Counted from the stretch's first letter, positions 41,464 to 50,567 are shown. The stretch is 64,000 nucleotides of DNA from Streptomyces aurantiogriseus (GCF_014649375.1 NZ_BMSX01000007.1:248001-312000); one strand, 5' to 3'. The notes: generated by a model not told the origin, from the sequence alone. Numbers and translations are program-made.

Positions 41464-43053
41464 TCAGACCAGGTTCACCGCGCGAGCGGACGTCGCCCCG
41501 ATCTCCGCCGCGACCTCGCCCAGCACCCCGGCGGACACGGTGTCGTCGACGGTCAGCACCGCCAGCGCCTCCCCGCCCGCCGCCGCGCGGGCGACCTGCA
41601 TGCCGGCGATGTTGATGCCCGCCTCGCCGAGGATGCGGCCCACCGTGCCGACGACGCCCGGACGGTCCTCGTACTTCAGGACGACCATGTGCTCGGCGAG
41701 CGCGAGGTCGACGTCGTAGTCGCCGACCGCGACGATCTTCTGCAGGTGCTTCGGACCGGCCAGGGTGCCGGAGACCGACACCTCCTCGCCGCTGCCGAGC
41801 GTGCCGCGCACGGTGACGACGTTGCGGTGGTCGGCCGACTCCGAGCTGGTCGTCAGCCGCACCTCGACGCCGCGCTCCTGCGCGAACAGCGGGGCGTTGA
41901 CGTAGGAGACGGTCTCGTCGACGACGTCCTCGAAGACACCCTTGAGGGCGGACAGCTCCAGCACCTTCACGTCGTGCTGGGTGATCTCGCCGTAGACCTC
42001 GACGTCCAGGCGGACCGCGACCTCACCGGCGAGCGCGGTGAAGATACGGCCGAGGCGCTCGGCGAGCGGCAGGCCGGGCTTGACGTCCTCGGCGATGACA
42101 CCGCCCTGGACGTTCACCGCGTCCGGCACCAGCTCACCGGCGAGGGCGAGGCGTACCGACTTGGCGACGGCGATACCGGCCTTCTCCTGCGCCTCGTCCG
42201 TCGACGCACCGAGGTGCGGGGTGGCGACCACCTGGTCGAACTCGAACAGCGGCGAGTCGGTGCACGGCTCCTTGGCGTACACGTCGAGACCGGCGCCGGC
42301 GACCCGGCCCTCCTTGAGGGCGGAGTACAGCGCCTCCTCGTCGACGATGCCGCCACGGGCCGCGTTGACGATGCGCACGCTCGGCTTGACCTTGCGCAGC
42401 GCCTCGTCGCCGATGAGACCGACGGTCTCCGGCGTCTTGGGCAGGTGGACGGTGATGAAGTCGGAGACCTCGAGCAGCTCGTCCAGCGAGAGCACCTTCA
42501 CGCCCATCTGCGCGGCGCGCGCGGGCTGGACATAGGGGTCGTAGGCGACGACCTTCATGCCGAAGGCGGACATGCGCTGGGCGACGAGCGCGCCGATGCG
42601 GCCGAGGCCGACGACACCGAGGGTCTTCTCGGCGAGCTCCACGCCCGTGTACTTGCTCCGCTTCCACTCGCCGTTCTTCAGCGCGGCGTTGGCCTGCGGG
42701 ATGTTGCGGGCGCTGGCGAGGATGAGACCGCAGGCCAGCTCGGCGGCGGTCACGATGTTGGAGGTGGGGGCGTTGACGACCATCACGCCGGCCTTGGTGG
42801 CGGCGGAGACGTCGACGTTGTCCAGGCCGACGCCGGCTCGCGCGACGACCTTCAGCTTGCTCGCGGCGGCGATCGCCTCGGCGTCCACCTTGGTGGCCGA
42901 GCGGATCAGGATCGCGTCGACGTCGGCGATGGCCGGGAGCAGTTCGGCTCGGTCCGCTCCGTTGCAGTGCCGGATCTCGAAGTCCGGGCCAAGCGCGTCC
43001 ACGGTCGCGGGCGACAGCTCTTCAGCGATGAGTACGACAGGTTTCGAGCTCAC
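41464..43053 (-). CDS. serA: D-3-phosphoglycerate dehydrogenase
   Basis: A 529-residue NAD-dependent dehydrogenase of serine synthesis. The NAD site is GLGRIGALVAQRM, the catalytic Arg is in NAARGGIVDEEAL, and the His in ATPHLGASTDEAQEKAG. The C-terminal 200 residues are the intervening domain and an ACT domain (VVLKYEDRPGVVGTVGRIL), as in the long actinobacterial form subject to serine feedback. GTG 43053 (VSSKPVVLIAEELSPATV) has GAGGA five bases upstream; a GTG 12 bases earlier is the alternative. Confidence 0.95.
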   Translation of the reverse strand: MSSKPVVLIAEELSPATVDALGPDFEIRHCNGADRAELLPAIADVDAILIRSATKVDAEAIAAASKLKVVARAGVGLDNVDVSAATKAGVMVVNAPTSNIVTAAELACGLILASARNIPQANAALKNGEWKRSKYTGVELAEKTLGVVGLGRIGALVAQRMSAFGMKVVAYDPYVQPARAAQMGVKVLSLDELLEVSDFITVHLPKTPETVGLIGDEALRKVKPSVRIVNAARGGIVDEEALYSALKEGRVAGAGLDVYAKEPCTDSPLFEFDQVVATPHLGASTDEAQEKAGIAVAKSVRLALAGELVPDAVNVQGGVIAEDVKPGLPLAERLGRIFTALAGEVAVRLDVEVYGEITQHDVKVLELSALKGVFEDVVDETVSYVNAPLFAQERGVEVRLTTSSESADHRNVVTVRGTLGSGEEVSVSGTLAGPKHLQKIVAVGDYDVDLALAEHMVVLKYEDRPGVVGTVGRILGEAGINIAGMQVARAAAGGEALAVLTVDDTVSAGVLGEVAAEIGATSARAVNLV

Positions 43054-43159
43054 GTGAGTCCTCACAAGTCCAAAGCATGCGGACGGCCGTCCCGACGGCC
43101 GCAGGCGGAGGAGGGGCTAGCCGCGTGGAAGACGCACGACGCTGTGGGCCTGACGCGTA

Positions 43160-43183
43160 TGTAGTGCAGCAGTGTAGTGCTGC
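43160..43183. repeat. tandem and inverted short repeats upstream of serA
   Basis: TGTAGTGCAGC (43160-43170) and TGTAGTGCTGC (43173-43183) are 10/11 identical direct copies 13 bases apart; GCAGCA (43166-43171) and TGCTGC (43178-43183) are inverted. Possible operator about 110-130 bases upstream of serA. The rest of the gap 43054-43281 shows nothing clear. Confidence 0.4.
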
Positions 43184-43281
43184 GGCAAAGGTCGTCATGC
43201 GCCTCTGCGGAAGGATCACCCGTCCGTGGCGGGACGGGATGGACAACACCGTTTCACACGACGTTACCCGGGGTTGGCCAA

Positions 43282-43310
43282 AGGGGCCGGAGCAGCACGC
43301 TCCGGCCCCT
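43282..43310 (-). terminator. terminator of ilvB-ilvN-ilvC
   Basis: AGGGGCCGGAGC (43282-43293) and GCTCCGGCCCCT (43299-43310) are exact complements with loop AGCAC, 35 bases past the ilvC stop. Confidence 0.88.
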
Positions 43311-43344
43311 GGGGCATGTCGTTCACACGCCCCCGGCGTGAGGC

Positions 43345-44346
43345 TTACGCCTCCTCGTCGTTCACCCACGACATCAGCTTGCGCAGCTGCTTGCCGGTGG
43401 TCTCCAGCAGGTGCTCGGAGTCCGCGGTCTTGTACTCGTTGTACTTCTTCAGACCGCCGTGGTACTCGTCCATCCACTGCTGGGCGAAGGTGCCGTCCTG
43501 GATCTCGGCGAGGACCTTCTTCATCTCGGCCTTGGTGGCGTCGGTGATGATCCGCGGACCGGTGACGTAGTCGCCCCACTCGGCGGTCTCGGAGACCGAC
43601 CAGCGCATCTTCTCCAGGCCGCCCTCGTACATGAGGTCCACGATCAGCTTCAGCTCGTGCAGGCACTCGAAGTACGCGATCTCCGGCTGGTAACCGGCCT
43701 CGGTCAGGGTCTCGAAGCCCGCCTTGACCAGCGCGGCCGTACCACCGCAGAGGACGGCCTGCTCACCGAACAGGTCGGTCTCGGTCTCCTCGGTGAAGGT
43801 CGTCTTGATGACACCGGCCCGGGTGCCGCCGATGCCCTTGGCGTACGACAGGGCGAGCGCGAAGGCGTTGCCGGAGGCGTCCTGCTCGACGGCGGCGATG
43901 CAGGGAACGCCGCGGCCCTCCTCGTACTGACGGCGCACCAGGTGGCCCGGGCCCTTCGGGGCGACCATGGCGACGTCGACACCGGCCGGGGGCTTGATGA
44001 AGCCGAAGCGGATGTTGAAGCCGTGGCCGAAGAACAGCGCGTCGCCGTCCTTCAGGTTCGGGGCGATGGACTCCTCGTAGACCTGGGACTGGATCGGGTC
44101 CGGCACCAGGATCATGATGACGTCGGCCTCGGCGGCGGCCTCCGACGGCGTCACCACGCGCAGGCCCTGCTCCTCGGCCTTCGCCTTGGACTTGGAGCCC
44201 TCGTGCAGACCGACCCGCACGTCGACACCCGAGTCACGCAGCGACAGGGCGTGCGCGTGGCCCTGGCTGCCGTAGCCGATGACCGCGACCTTGCGGCCCT
44301 GGATGATGGACAGGTCGGCGTCAGCGTCGTAGAACAGCTCGGCCAC
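43345..44346 (-). CDS. ilvC: ketol-acid reductoisomerase, class I
   Basis: A 333-residue NADPH and Mg-dependent enzyme that isomerises and reduces acetolactate or acetohydroxybutyrate in Val/Leu/Ile synthesis. The Rossmann motif VIGYGSQGHAHALSLRDSG is near 21-39, followed by VAPKGPGHLVRRQYEEGRGVPC and the metal-ligand helix LFGEQAVLCGGTAALVKAGFETL. GTG 44346 (VAELFYDADADLS) has GGAGAGAA upstream. It is the third gene of the ilvBNC operon, after a 130-base gap that contains a hairpin. Confidence 0.96.
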   Translation of the reverse strand: MAELFYDADADLSIIQGRKVAVIGYGSQGHAHALSLRDSGVDVRVGLHEGSKSKAKAEEQGLRVVTPSEAAAEADVIMILVPDPIQSQVYEESIAPNLKDGDALFFGHGFNIRFGFIKPPAGVDVAMVAPKGPGHLVRRQYEEGRGVPCIAAVEQDASGNAFALALSYAKGIGGTRAGVIKTTFTEETETDLFGEQAVLCGGTAALVKAGFETLTEAGYQPEIAYFECLHELKLIVDLMYEGGLEKMRWSVSETAEWGDYVTGPRIITDATKAEMKKVLAEIQDGTFAQQWMDEYHGGLKKYNEYKTADSEHLLETTGKQLRKLMSWVNDEEA

Positions 44347-44439
44347 TTTGGGTTCTCTCCTTGGAGTGCAGGTGTTGCGTCCCACCGTATGACGGCGGGG
44401 GGAAGGGAAGTTTCGGGGTCTCGCTATACGGGCGGGATC

Positions 44440-44467
44440 CGGGCGGCCGATGTCACCCGGCCGCCCG
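44440..44467 (-). terminator. hairpin between ilvN and ilvC
   Basis: CGGGCGGCCG (44440-44449) and CGGCCGCCCG (44458-44467) are exact complements, loop of 8 bases, 10 bases after the ilvN stop. It may reduce read-through or protect the ilvBN message, letting ilvC be expressed partly on its own. Confidence 0.65.
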
Positions 44468-44476
44468 AACGCGTCC

Positions 44477-45001
44477 TTACGCCGATCGGTCGAGTGCGCG
44501 CAGCGACCGGTCCGTGATCGAACGGGCGCCGCGGCCGATGGCGATCGTGCCGGACTGGACCAGCTCCTTGATGCCGTACGGTTCCAGCATCTTGAGCATG
44601 GCGGACAGCTTGTCGCTGCTGCCGGTGGCCTCGATGGTCACGGCCTCCGGGGAGACGTCCACGGTCTTGGCGCGGAACAGCTGGACGATCTCGACGATCT
44701 GGGAGCGCGTCTCGTTGTCGGCGCGCACCTTCACCAGAACGAGTTCACGCTGAACCGCCTGGGACGGCTCCAGCTCGACGATCTTCAGCACGTTGACGAG
44801 CTTGTTGAGCTGCTTGGTCACCTGCTCCAGCGGCAGGTCCTCGACGTTCACCACGATGGTGATGCGGGAGATGTCGGGGTGCTCGGTGACACCGACGGCG
44901 AGCGAGTCGATGTTGAAGCCGCGGCGGGAGAAGAGGGCGGCGATCCGGGCCAGGATGCCCGGAGTGTTCTCCACCAGAACGGAGAGCGTGTGCTTGGACA
45001 T
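44477..45001 (-). CDS. ilvN: acetolactate synthase small (regulatory) subunit
   Basis: A 174-residue regulatory subunit that carries valine feedback inhibition of acetolactate synthase. The N-terminal ACT domain begins KHTLSVLVENTPGILARIAALFSRRGFNIDSL; the second half (RELVLVKVRADNETRSQIVEIVQLFRAK) is the ALS_ss C-domain. ATG 45001 lies 20 bases after the ilvB stop, in the same operon. Confidence 0.96.
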   Translation of the reverse strand: MSKHTLSVLVENTPGILARIAALFSRRGFNIDSLAVGVTEHPDISRITIVVNVEDLPLEQVTKQLNKLVNVLKIVELEPSQAVQRELVLVKVRADNETRSQIVEIVQLFRAKTVDVSPEAVTIEATGSSDKLSAMLKMLEPYGIKELVQSGTIAIGRGARSITDRSLRALDRSA

Positions 45002-45021
45002 GTCTCTTGGGTCTCTCTCGC

Positions 45022-46872
45022 TCAGTCGTCTTCGTTGTCGCCGAAGTCGGGGCGGACGTCCCGGGCGGCCATGATCTCGTCGTTGGAGGTGCCGGCGGCG
45101 ACCATCGGCCACACCATGGCGTCCTCGTGGACGATGAAGTCGATGACGACGGGGCGGTCGTTGATGGAGTTCGCCTCTTCGATGACCTTGTCGAGGTCGG
45201 CCGGGTCCTCGCAGCGGATGGCGTAGCAGCCCATGGCCTCCGACAGCTTCACGAAGTCGGGGACGCGGGTGCCCCTGGCGTCCGGGTTGACGTCGTTGGG
45301 GCCCGAGTGCAGCACGGTGTTGGAGTAGCGCTGGTTGTAGAAGAGGGTCTGCCACTGGCGGACCATCCCGAGGGCGCCGTTGTTGATGATGGCGACCTTG
45401 ATCGGGATGTTGTTCAGGGCGCAGGTGGTGAGCTCCTGGTTGGTCATCTGGAAGCAGCCGTCGCCGTCGATCGCCCAGACCGTCTGCGACGGGGCTCCGG
45501 CCTTGGCGCCCATGGCGGCCGGGACCGCGTAGCCCATCGTCCCGGCGCCGCCGGAGTTCAGCCAGGTGGCGGGCTTGTCGTACTGGATGAAGTGGGCGGC
45601 CCACATCTGGTGCTGGCCGACGCCTGCCGCGAAGATCGTGCCCTCGGGGGCGAGCCGGCCGATGCGCTCGATGACCTGCTGCGGGGAGAGCGAGCCGTCC
45701 TCGGGCTGGTCGTAGCCGAGCGGGTAGGTCTCGCGCCAGCGGTCGAGGTCCTTCCACCAGGCGCTGTAGTCGCCCTGGTTGCCCTCGCTGTGCTCCTTCT
45801 GCACGGCCTGGATCAGGTCGGCGATGACCTCGCGCGCGTCCCCGACGATCGGGACGTCGGCGGCGCGGTTCTTGCCGATCTCCGCCGGGTCGATGTCCGC
45901 GTGGACGATCTTGGCGTACGGGGCGAAGCTGTCGAGCTTGCCGGTGACGCGGTCGTCGAAGCGGGCGCCGAGGGCGACGATCAGGTCGGCCTTCTGCAGA
46001 CCGGTGACGGCGGCCACCGAGCCGTGCATACCGGGCATCCCCAGGTGCTGCGGGTGGGTGTCGGGGAACGCTCCCAGCGCCATCAGGGTGGTGGTGACGG
46101 GAGCGCCGGTCAGCTCGGCGAGGACCTTCAGCTCGGCGGTGGCGCCGGACTTGATCACACCGCCGCCGACGTAGAGGATCGGCCGCTTGGCGGAGGTGAT
46201 CAGCTTGGCGGCCTCGCGGATCTGCTTGGCGTGCGGCTTGGTCACCGGGCGGTAGCCGGGCAGGTCCATGGTGGGCGGCCAGGAGAAGGTGGTCCTCGCC
46301 TGGAGCGCGTCCTTGGCGATGTCGACCAGGACCGGGCCGGGGCGGCCGGTGGAGGCGATGTGGAACGCCTGCGCGATCACCCGGGGGATGTCCTCGGCCT
46401 TGGTGACCAGGAAGTTGTGCTTGGTGATCGGCATGGTGATGCCGACGATGTCCGCCTCCTGGAAGGCGTCCGTGCCGATCGACGCGGAGGCGACCTGGCC
46501 GGTGATCGCGACCAGCGGAACGGAGTCCATGTGGGCGTTGGCGATCGGCGTGACGAGGTTGGTCGCACCGGGGCCGGACGTCGCCATGCAGACACCGACC
46601 TTGCCGGTGGCCAGGGCGTAGCCCTCGGCCGCGTGGCCCGCGCCCTGCTCGTGGCGCACCAGGACGTGACGGACGCGCCGGGAGTCCATCATCGGGTCGT
46701 ACGCGGGAAGGATCGCACCGCCGGGAATGCCGAATACCGTGTCGGCGCCGACCTCCTCGAGGGAGCGGATGAGGGACTGCGCACCCGTGACGTGCTCGAC
46801 GGGCACGGAGTGCTGCCCTCCGGATCGGGGCCGCGGCTGCGGGTGATGGGCCCCGGTGGCCTGCTCGGTCAT
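45022..46872 (-). CDS. ilvB: acetolactate synthase large (catalytic) subunit
   Basis: A 616-residue thiamine-diphosphate enzyme making acetolactate and acetohydroxybutyrate. The catalytic Glu is in VLVRHEQGAGHAAEGYA, the FAD-domain motif ALGARFDDRVTGKL is present, and the cofactor motif GDGCFQMTNQEL runs to the NN of AIINNGALGM. ATG 46872 (MTEQATGAHHPQPRPR) is chosen; ATG 46878 six bases upstream is equally possible, both near GAGAAGAG. The N-terminal 30 residues are a streptomycete-type extension. Expression is controlled by the attenuator upstream. Confidence 0.96.
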   Translation of the reverse strand: MTEQATGAHHPQPRPRSGGQHSVPVEHVTGAQSLIRSLEEVGADTVFGIPGGAILPAYDPMMDSRRVRHVLVRHEQGAGHAAEGYALATGKVGVCMATSGPGATNLVTPIANAHMDSVPLVAITGQVASASIGTDAFQEADIVGITMPITKHNFLVTKAEDIPRVIAQAFHIASTGRPGPVLVDIAKDALQARTTFSWPPTMDLPGYRPVTKPHAKQIREAAKLITSAKRPILYVGGGVIKSGATAELKVLAELTGAPVTTTLMALGAFPDTHPQHLGMPGMHGSVAAVTGLQKADLIVALGARFDDRVTGKLDSFAPYAKIVHADIDPAEIGKNRAADVPIVGDAREVIADLIQAVQKEHSEGNQGDYSAWWKDLDRWRETYPLGYDQPEDGSLSPQQVIERIGRLAPEGTIFAAGVGQHQMWAAHFIQYDKPATWLNSGGAGTMGYAVPAAMGAKAGAPSQTVWAIDGDGCFQMTNQELTTCALNNIPIKVAIINNGALGMVRQWQTLFYNQRYSNTVLHSGPNDVNPDARGTRVPDFVKLSEAMGCYAIRCEDPADLDKVIEEANSINDRPVVIDFIVHEDAMVWPMVAAGTSNDEIMAARDVRPDFGDNEDD

Positions 46873-46976
46873 CGGCATTCTCTTCTCGATGCTGAGGGTT
46901 TTGCTGGGGGGTTTGCCTGGGTGTTTTGCGAAGTTCGTGCGGTGTGCGACTGCTGTACGCCGGGCGCCTGTGCAAC

Positions 46977-47064
46977 AAAAAACCCCTCGTGCCAAAAGGC
47001 AAGCGAGGGGAGCGCGCCGGTGAGGTCGCTGGGGTTGCCGGATCGTCCTCCGGTGGGTCCCAGC
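46977..47064 (-). promoter_or_regulatory. transcription attenuator of ilvB operon
   Basis: On the minus strand, after the leader-peptide stop, GCTGGG (47064-47059) pairs with CCCAGC (47033-47028) with an inner CCGGA/TCCGG stem, forming a first hairpin. Then comes a terminator: CCCCTCG-CT-TGCC (47010-46998) pairs with GGCA-CGAGGGG (46993-46983), loop TTTT, followed by six U (46982-46977). The ilvB start is about 105 bases further. Together with the ILVL leader peptide this is a classical attenuator. Confidence 0.85.
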
Positions 47065-47106
47065 TCAGCCGACGCGCTGTCCAAGTACGAGAATTCGGGT
47101 GCGCAT
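47065..47106 (-). CDS. ilvB operon leader peptide
   Basis: A 13-residue peptide MRTRILVLGQRVG from ATG 47106 to TGA 47065. Codons 5-8 are ATT CTC GTA CTT (Ile, Leu, Val, Leu), three of them rare in streptomycetes, and Val recurs near the end. Stalling at these codons when branched-chain aminoacyl-tRNAs are scarce would favour read-through into ilvB. A GGAGGG-like stretch lies upstream, but the predicted -10 overlaps it, so the transcript may begin at the ATG. Confidence 0.85.
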   Translation of the reverse strand: MRTRILVLGQRVG

Positions 47107-47113
47107 GGCACTG

Positions 47114-47143
47114 ACCCTCCCCCCGGCACGCACCCACTGTCAA
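47114..47143 (-). promoter_or_regulatory. promoter of ilvB operon
   Basis: On the minus strand, TTGACA (47143-47138) is followed after 18 bases by GAGGGT (47119-47114), close to TAGRRT. Start of transcription would be near 47107, directly at the leader ATG. The -35 box overlaps the stop codon of the upstream GGDEF gene, transcribed in the same direction. Confidence 0.65.
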
Positions 47144-50100
47144 GTGGGTGGGACGGGGGTCTCATTATGTGAGCGAAGGGCTGTTCCGCCACCAAGGGTT
47201 CCCCCTCCCAGGACCGCGGGGACACCACTGGTGTACACCCCGGCGCCGCCACCCGCGAACACGGGCTCGACGGGCTCGCGCGGCACCGGATACTGGCCGC
47301 GGCCGAGTGCCCTGCGCAGCCGGTACTCGTCGAGCGGCCCGGAGAAGGCCGTGCCCTGGCCGTGCGTGCAGCCCATCGCGCGCAGGGCGACGACCTGCTC
47401 GGGCAGATCCACGCCCTCGGCCACGGACTGCAGCCCGAGGTCGCTCGCGATCCGCAGCAGCCCACTGGTGATCTTGTGCAGCCGTGCGGACTCCACGACG
47501 CCCTCCACCAGACCGCGGTCCAGTTTCAGTACGTCGACCGGGAGCCGGCGCAGTGCCGTTATGGCCACGCAGCCGCCGCCGAAGCCGTCAAGGGCGATCC
47601 GGACACCGAGCCGGCGCAGGGCGCCCAGCCGCCGCTCCAGTTCGTCCAGCGACACGTTCGGCTCTATGTCGGACAGCTCGACCACCAGGGATCCGGACGG
47701 CAGCCCGTGCCGGGTCAGCAGGGCCTCCACGGAGCCCAGCGGCATCGACCGGTCCAGCAGGCGGCGGGCGCCCACCCGGACCACCACCGGCAGGTTCAGC
47801 CCGCTCGCGGCCCGGTCGGCGGCCTGGGCGACGGCCTCCTCGAGCGTCCAGCGGCCCAGCTCGGCGGCCTTGTCGCTGTTCTCCGCCACCCGCAGGAACT
47901 CCGCCGGCGTGAAGAGCACACCCTGGGAGGAGCGCCACCGCGCGTGCGCGACGACCGACGAAATGCGGCCGTCCTCCAGCCGCACCACGGGCTGGTGCAG
48001 CAGCGCGAACTCCCCGTCGTGCAGCGCGGCCCGCAACCGTGTGGCCAGTTCCGCCTTCCGTACGACGTCCTGCTGCATCTGCGGCTTGTACAGCTCGACC
48101 CGGCCCTTGCCGCCCGCCTTGGCGCGGTACATGGCGAGGTCGGCGTTGCGCAGCAGCTCCCCGGCCCCGAGCCCCGGCTCGGCGAAGGCGACGCCGATGG
48201 ACGCGGCGACCCGCACCTCGTTGCCGTCGATCTGGTACGGCTGCGAGAGCGTGACCCTGAGGCGGTCGGCGAGCTCCAGGATGTGCCGCTCCCGTGCGCT
48301 GCGGTCGCGGGTGGTGTCGCCCACGATCAGGGCCGCGAACTCGTCGCCGCCCAGCCGGGAGGCCGTGTCCCCCTGCCGGACCGCGTCCTGGAGTCTGCGG
48401 GCGGCCTGGACGAGCAGTTCGTCCCCGGCCTGGTGGCCGATCGTGTCGTTGACGGCCTTGAAGCCGTCGAGGTCGATGAAGAGGACGGCCGTGTTGCGCA
48501 GGGCGGTGCCCCGGTCGGAGCTGCGGCGGCCGGAGAGCGCCTGCTGGACGCGCCGGGTGAACAGGGCCCGGTTGGGCAGGTCGGTCAGCGGGTCGTGCTC
48601 GGCGTTGTGCTGGAGCTGCGCCTGCAGGCGCACCCGTTCGGTCACGTCCCGGCTGTTGAAGATCAGGCCGCCGTGGTGGCGGTTGACGGTCGACTCGACG
48701 TTGAGCCAGCCGCCGTCGCCGGAGCTGAAGCGGCACTCGATCCGGGTGGTGGGTTCCTCCTGGGGGCTGGCGGCGAGGAAACGGCGCACCTCGTGCACCA
48801 CGCAGCCCAGGTCCTCCGGGTGGATGAGATGGGCCAGTTCCGTGCCCACCAGCTCCTCCGCCGGCCGTCCGTAGACGCCGGCGGCGGCCGGGGAGACGTA
48901 CCGCAGGACACCGCTGGGGGCGGCGATCATGATGACGTCGCTGGAGCCCTGCACCAGGGAGCGGAAGTGGTTCTCCTTCTGCGCCAGTTCCTGGGTGAGG
49001 GTCATGTTGTCGAGCAGCATGATCCCCTGGCGCACCACGAGGGCGAGCACGACCGCCCCGCCGGTGAGCAGCACCACGCGGTCGACGCTGCGGCCGTTGA
49101 GGACGTTGTAGAGGATCCCCAGGGTGCAGACGGCGGCGGCGAGATAGGGCGTGAGGGCGGCGAGGGAGCCGGTGAGGGGCCGGGTGGCCTGGTACCGGAT
49201 GTGCTCGCCTCCCGGTGCGCTCGGCTGCAGGTGCGGATGGCTGGTCGTGCGGTGTCCGGGCACGTGCTCGTGCACCACGCGCGTGTGTCCCTCCTCCCCC
49301 GCGTCCTGCTGGCGGCCGGCGGCCCAGGGGGCGTAGGCGAGGAGCAGCGAGCCGGCGAACCAGCCCGCGTCGAGGAGCTGGCCCGAGCGGTAGGTGTGGT
49401 GCAGCAGCGGTGAGGTGAACAGGGCGTCGCACATCACGGTCAGCGCGAGGGCGCCGACAGCGGTGTTGACCGCTGTGCGGTTGACCGGCGAACGCCGGAA
49501 GTGCAGCACCAGCACCATGCTGATCAGGGCGATGTCGAGCAGCGGGTACGCCAGCGAGAGCGCCGCGTGCGCCACGCTCGGTCCGTCGAGCTGCGCCGCC
49601 TGGGCGAGGGCGAGGCTCCAGGCCAGCGTGAGCAGCGAACCGGCGATCAGCCAGGCGTCCAGCGCCAGACAGACCCAGCCCGCCTTGGTCATGGGGCGGG
49701 CGGCGAGTACCAGCAGGCCCACGATCGCGGGCGGCGCGAAGCACAGGAAGAACAGGTCGGCGTAGCTGGGGCTGGGTACGGGACGGTGCAGGACGACCTC
49801 GTACCACCCCCACACCAGGTTGCCCAGGGCCGCCATCGTCGAGGAGAGCCCGAACAGCAGCCAGGCGGGTCGAAAGCGGACGCGGCGGGTGCGCGCGTAG
49901 AGGAAGCAGGACACGGCGGCGGCGCCCGCCGCTGCCGTGAGCCCGAAGTCGCCCATGATCAGTGCGAGTTGGTCCGATCCCCAGCCGAACGCGGAACCGA
50001 TGGCGTATCCCGCGCACAGCAGGGCCAGGAGCAGCTGGTGGACCATGGTCGATCCGGGGCCGCCGCAGGACGGCGGCTCGATCGACGGCGTCCCCGCCGG

Positions 50101-50349
50101 AGGCTGTGCCCGCAGCGCTCCGTCGAGGAGGGTCGTGGAGGTCGGCGGCGAACTCACCGGGTCCTCCCGGTCCCCGCCGCTGCCCGGTCCCGCCGGTCGC
50201 GGGGCGTTTGCTGCGTCTGCCTCCTGCCGCTGCTGGGCCCGCGGTGGTGATGGCTGTGCCGACTGGCGTGACCGGGGCCACCGAGTGTGCTCGTGGCCGT
50301 GCAACAGGGCCGCCGACGGCGGCTCCGCCGCGTCGGATCGTTCGTCCAT
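47140..50349 (-). CDS. membrane diguanylate cyclase with degenerate EAL domain
   Basis: A 1069-residue membrane protein with a disordered N-terminus (about 1-95), nine to ten hydrophobic segments (about 100-345 and 400-445), a PAS domain (about 455-575), a GGDEF domain (about 580-735) and an EAL-type domain (about 755-1010). The cyclase motif RLGGDEF (665-671) and the inhibitory I-site RQGD (658-661) are intact, so it can be an active c-di-GMP synthase with feedback control. The EAL motif reads VAH (about 800-802, VVAHARW), and DDFG is changed to DGFG, so phosphodiesterase activity is unlikely. c-di-GMP governs sporulation timing in streptomycetes. The start is uncertain: ATG 50349 is used, GTG 50379 is possible. 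Confidence 0.9.
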   Translation of the reverse strand: MDERSDAAEPPSAALLHGHEHTRWPRSRQSAQPSPPRAQQRQEADAANAPRPAGPGSGGDREDPVSSPPTSTTLLDGALRAQPPAGTPSIEPPSCGGPGSTMVHQLLLALLCAGYAIGSAFGWGSDQLALIMGDFGLTAAAGAAAVSCFLYARTRRVRFRPAWLLFGLSSTMAALGNLVWGWYEVVLHRPVPSPSYADLFFLCFAPPAIVGLLVLAARPMTKAGWVCLALDAWLIAGSLLTLAWSLALAQAAQLDGPSVAHAALSLAYPLLDIALISMVLVLHFRRSPVNRTAVNTAVGALALTVMCDALFTSPLLHHTYRSGQLLDAGWFAGSLLLAYAPWAAGRQQDAGEEGHTRVVHEHVPGHRTTSHPHLQPSAPGGEHIRYQATRPLTGSLAALTPYLAAAVCTLGILYNVLNGRSVDRVVLLTGGAVVLALVVRQGIMLLDNMTLTQELAQKENHFRSLVQGSSDVIMIAAPSGVLRYVSPAAAGVYGRPAEELVGTELAHLIHPEDLGCVVHEVRRFLAASPQEEPTTRIECRFSSGDGGWLNVESTVNRHHGGLIFNSRDVTERVRLQAQLQHNAEHDPLTDLPNRALFTRRVQQALSGRRSSDRGTALRNTAVLFIDLDGFKAVNDTIGHQAGDELLVQAARRLQDAVRQGDTASRLGGDEFAALIVGDTTRDRSARERHILELADRLRVTLSQPYQIDGNEVRVAASIGVAFAEPGLGAGELLRNADLAMYRAKAGGKGRVELYKPQMQQDVVRKAELATRLRAALHDGEFALLHQPVVRLEDGRISSVVAHARWRSSQGVLFTPAEFLRVAENSDKAAELGRWTLEEAVAQAADRAASGLNLPVVVRVGARRLLDRSMPLGSVEALLTRHGLPSGSLVVELSDIEPNVSLDELERRLGALRRLGVRIALDGFGGGCVAITALRRLPVDVLKLDRGLVEGVVESARLHKITSGLLRIASDLGLQSVAEGVDLPEQVVALRAMGCTHGQGTAFSGPLDEYRLRRALGRGQYPVPREPVEPVFAGGGAGVYTSGVPAVLGGGTLGGGTALRSHNETPVPPT

Positions 50350-50567
50350 AGGCCGTGCATCGCCCGTCGCCCCCCTCACAGTCTGAAATGTCCATCCCCG
50401 GCGCCGAACGGTGCGCGGCGCAGCCCCTGTCGGGACGATACACCAGTCTCGTCACTCAGGGACATAGGTTCTCTACGCTCCGTGACGAGCTGCGGCACCC
50501 CAAGTACTGACAGCGTCCGGGGGACTGCGGAGGGTACCCGAACGGGATCAGACGTGTGCCGTGCTCG

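Noticed and set aside
41341..43164. 607-codon open frame on the plus strand opposite serA
   Set aside because: Antisense shadow of serA running through a terminator hairpin at its start.
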